A stretch of 16,095 nt of DNA from Deltaproteobacteria bacterium (GTDB taxonomy: Bacteria; Desulfobacterota; DSM-4660; Desulfatiglandales; B25-G16), in NCBI GenBank assembly GCA_003646875.1, contig QMLT01000010.1, positions 1 through 16,095 of the forward strand, read 5' to 3'. Positions 15,523 through 16,095 of the stretch are shown here, piece by piece. The notes beneath the pieces are model-generated. The model was not told the origin of the DNA and searched no databases. It saw only the letters and a program-made list of their open reading frames with translations. The position numbers and the translations under genes are program-made. The stretch's first letter is position 1. Each line of letters begins with the position of its first letter.

Positions 15523-16095
15523 TTATTTATGACATACAAAACAGGCGTTGTGACTCTCCTTTCCTTTTCGCTTGTGGCAGTCAGCACAATCATCCATCTT
15601 CATCCTATCCCAGGTCTTTTTCTTGTATCCAGCTATATTTCTCCCCCAGATATCAATACTATAACCAGTTAGCCTATTAACCTTATATGGAGGTGGAGTT
15701 TTTCTTTTAGCAAAATCTCCATGGCAGACCTTGCATTCAATTTGAGCCATTTTTACATGGGCAATGTGGGGAAAATATACGCAATCTGGCTGACGTGAGT
15801 AAACAAGCCAGGGGATTTCCTTTTCTGGCACAATATAATCAGTAAAAAGCTTTTTCTCTTCCGGGCTTTCGCCCATTGGGGACTCCGGATCTTCATGACA
15901 TTCCATACACTTTTGAATTTTAGGGATCCCAGAAAAGGTTCCGTCTTCATAAAAGAAATGGCATTCCTCACATTCCATTCCAGCATCTGATTCCGGGCCA
16001 TGGCTGGCATGAGAAAAGCTCAATGGCTGACTCTTTTCAGAGTAAAGAACAAGAGGAAATACAATCCATCCAACAATGAGGGCAGCAATTAAACC
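15523..16095 (-). CDS. qrcA: Menaquinone reductase Qrc, multiheme cytochrome c QrcA, N-terminus cut by window edge
   Basis: Visible part is 190 residues, open through the right edge; only a short N-terminal piece with the start codon should be missing. It begins with a hydrophobic segment (about 19 residues, ending VLYS) that would act as an uncleaved anchor, placing the heme domain in the periplasm. Five CXXCH heme motifs are visible: CEECH, CMECH, CKVCH, CADCH and CFVCH, with FSHASH and FPHIAH segments offering distal histidines, as in the cytochrome c7/ActA/QrcA type. QrcA takes electrons from cytochrome c3 and passes them to QrcB/QrcC. The D. vulgaris protein is described, as I recall, as hexaheme, so the count here is one lower; an unpaired Cys occurs in QPDCVYFPH. 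A TTG at 16021-16023 in this frame is internal, not a start. First gene of the qrc cluster; its promoter is outside. Confidence 0.9.
   Translation of the reverse strand, partial: GLIAALIVGWIVFPLVLYSEKSQPLSFSHASHGPESDAGMECEECHFFYEDGTFSGIPKIQKCMECHEDPESPMGESPEEKKLFTDYIVPEKEIPWLVYSRQPDCVYFPHIAHVKMAQIECKVCHGDFAKRKTPPPYKVNRLTGYSIDIWGRNIAGYKKKTWDRMKMDDCADCHKRKGKESHNACFVCHK

Noticed and set aside
15753..16010. Second minus-strand frame over qrcA
   Set aside because: It overlaps the frame carrying all five heme motifs and has none itself.
10513..16095. Alternative complex III (act) cluster
   Set aside because: ActB is a fusion of the molybdopterin-like and FeS domains, and a second NrfD-like gene plus ActD/E would be expected; here the two are separate genes and there is one NrfD-like gene, as in qrc.

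Overview
The window reads as accessory metabolic DNA from an anaerobic bacterium, most likely a Desulfobacterota-type sulfate reducer or syntroph. By eye the base composition is in the low 40s %GC. The strongest taxonomic clue is a five-gene minus-strand cluster, qrcA-qrcB-qrcC-qrcD plus a 62-residue membrane protein. This is the layout of the Qrc menaquinone reductase complex of sulfate reducers, with separate molybdopterin-family and iron-sulfur subunits rather than the fused ActB of alternative complex III. No rRNA, tRNA, transposase, integrase or CRISPR array was seen.

Layout. (1) 1-3820, minus strand: a beta-oxidation pair, a FadN-type 3-hydroxyacyl-CoA dehydrogenase/enoyl-CoA hydratase followed by a thiolase that runs off the left edge exactly at its catalytic Cys378 codon. 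(2) 3821-4304: a roughly 480-base divergent intergenic region with an inverted-repeat element and a perfect AT-rich palindrome. (3) 4305-6764, plus strand: a Lon-family protease with an intact Ser/Lys dyad but degenerate Walker A and Walker B motifs, resembling the ATP-independent LonC group. (4) 6891-8477, minus strand: a HAD-type phosphatase and a metallo-beta-lactamase-fold hydrolase, probably co-transcribed. (5) 8645-10255, plus strand: L-aspartate oxidase (nadB) for de novo NAD synthesis. (6) 10323-16095, minus strand: the qrc cluster, whose first gene is cut by the right edge.

How the genes fit together. FadN and the thiolase complete a beta-oxidation turn, giving NADH and acetyl-CoA. 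Qrc takes electrons from periplasmic cytochrome c3-type carriers (fed by hydrogenases and formate dehydrogenases) and reduces menaquinone; QrcA carries hemes, QrcB the FeS/molybdopterin-like fold, QrcC the FeS wire, and QrcD the quinone-interacting membrane module. A link between fatty-acid oxidation and Qrc is plausible in such organisms but is inferred only from proximity.

The most unusual non-coding content is a family of short inverted-repeat elements whose right ends share a GYGGCTRARTAGTTAC-like sequence. Copies lie in the fadN/lon gap, directly against the nadB start codon, and in both the qrcA-qrcB and qrcB-qrcC gaps, where they begin within a few bases of the upstream stop codon. Together with a divergent-Walker Lon protease and a translationally coupled small membrane ORF after qrcD, these are the items most worth following up.
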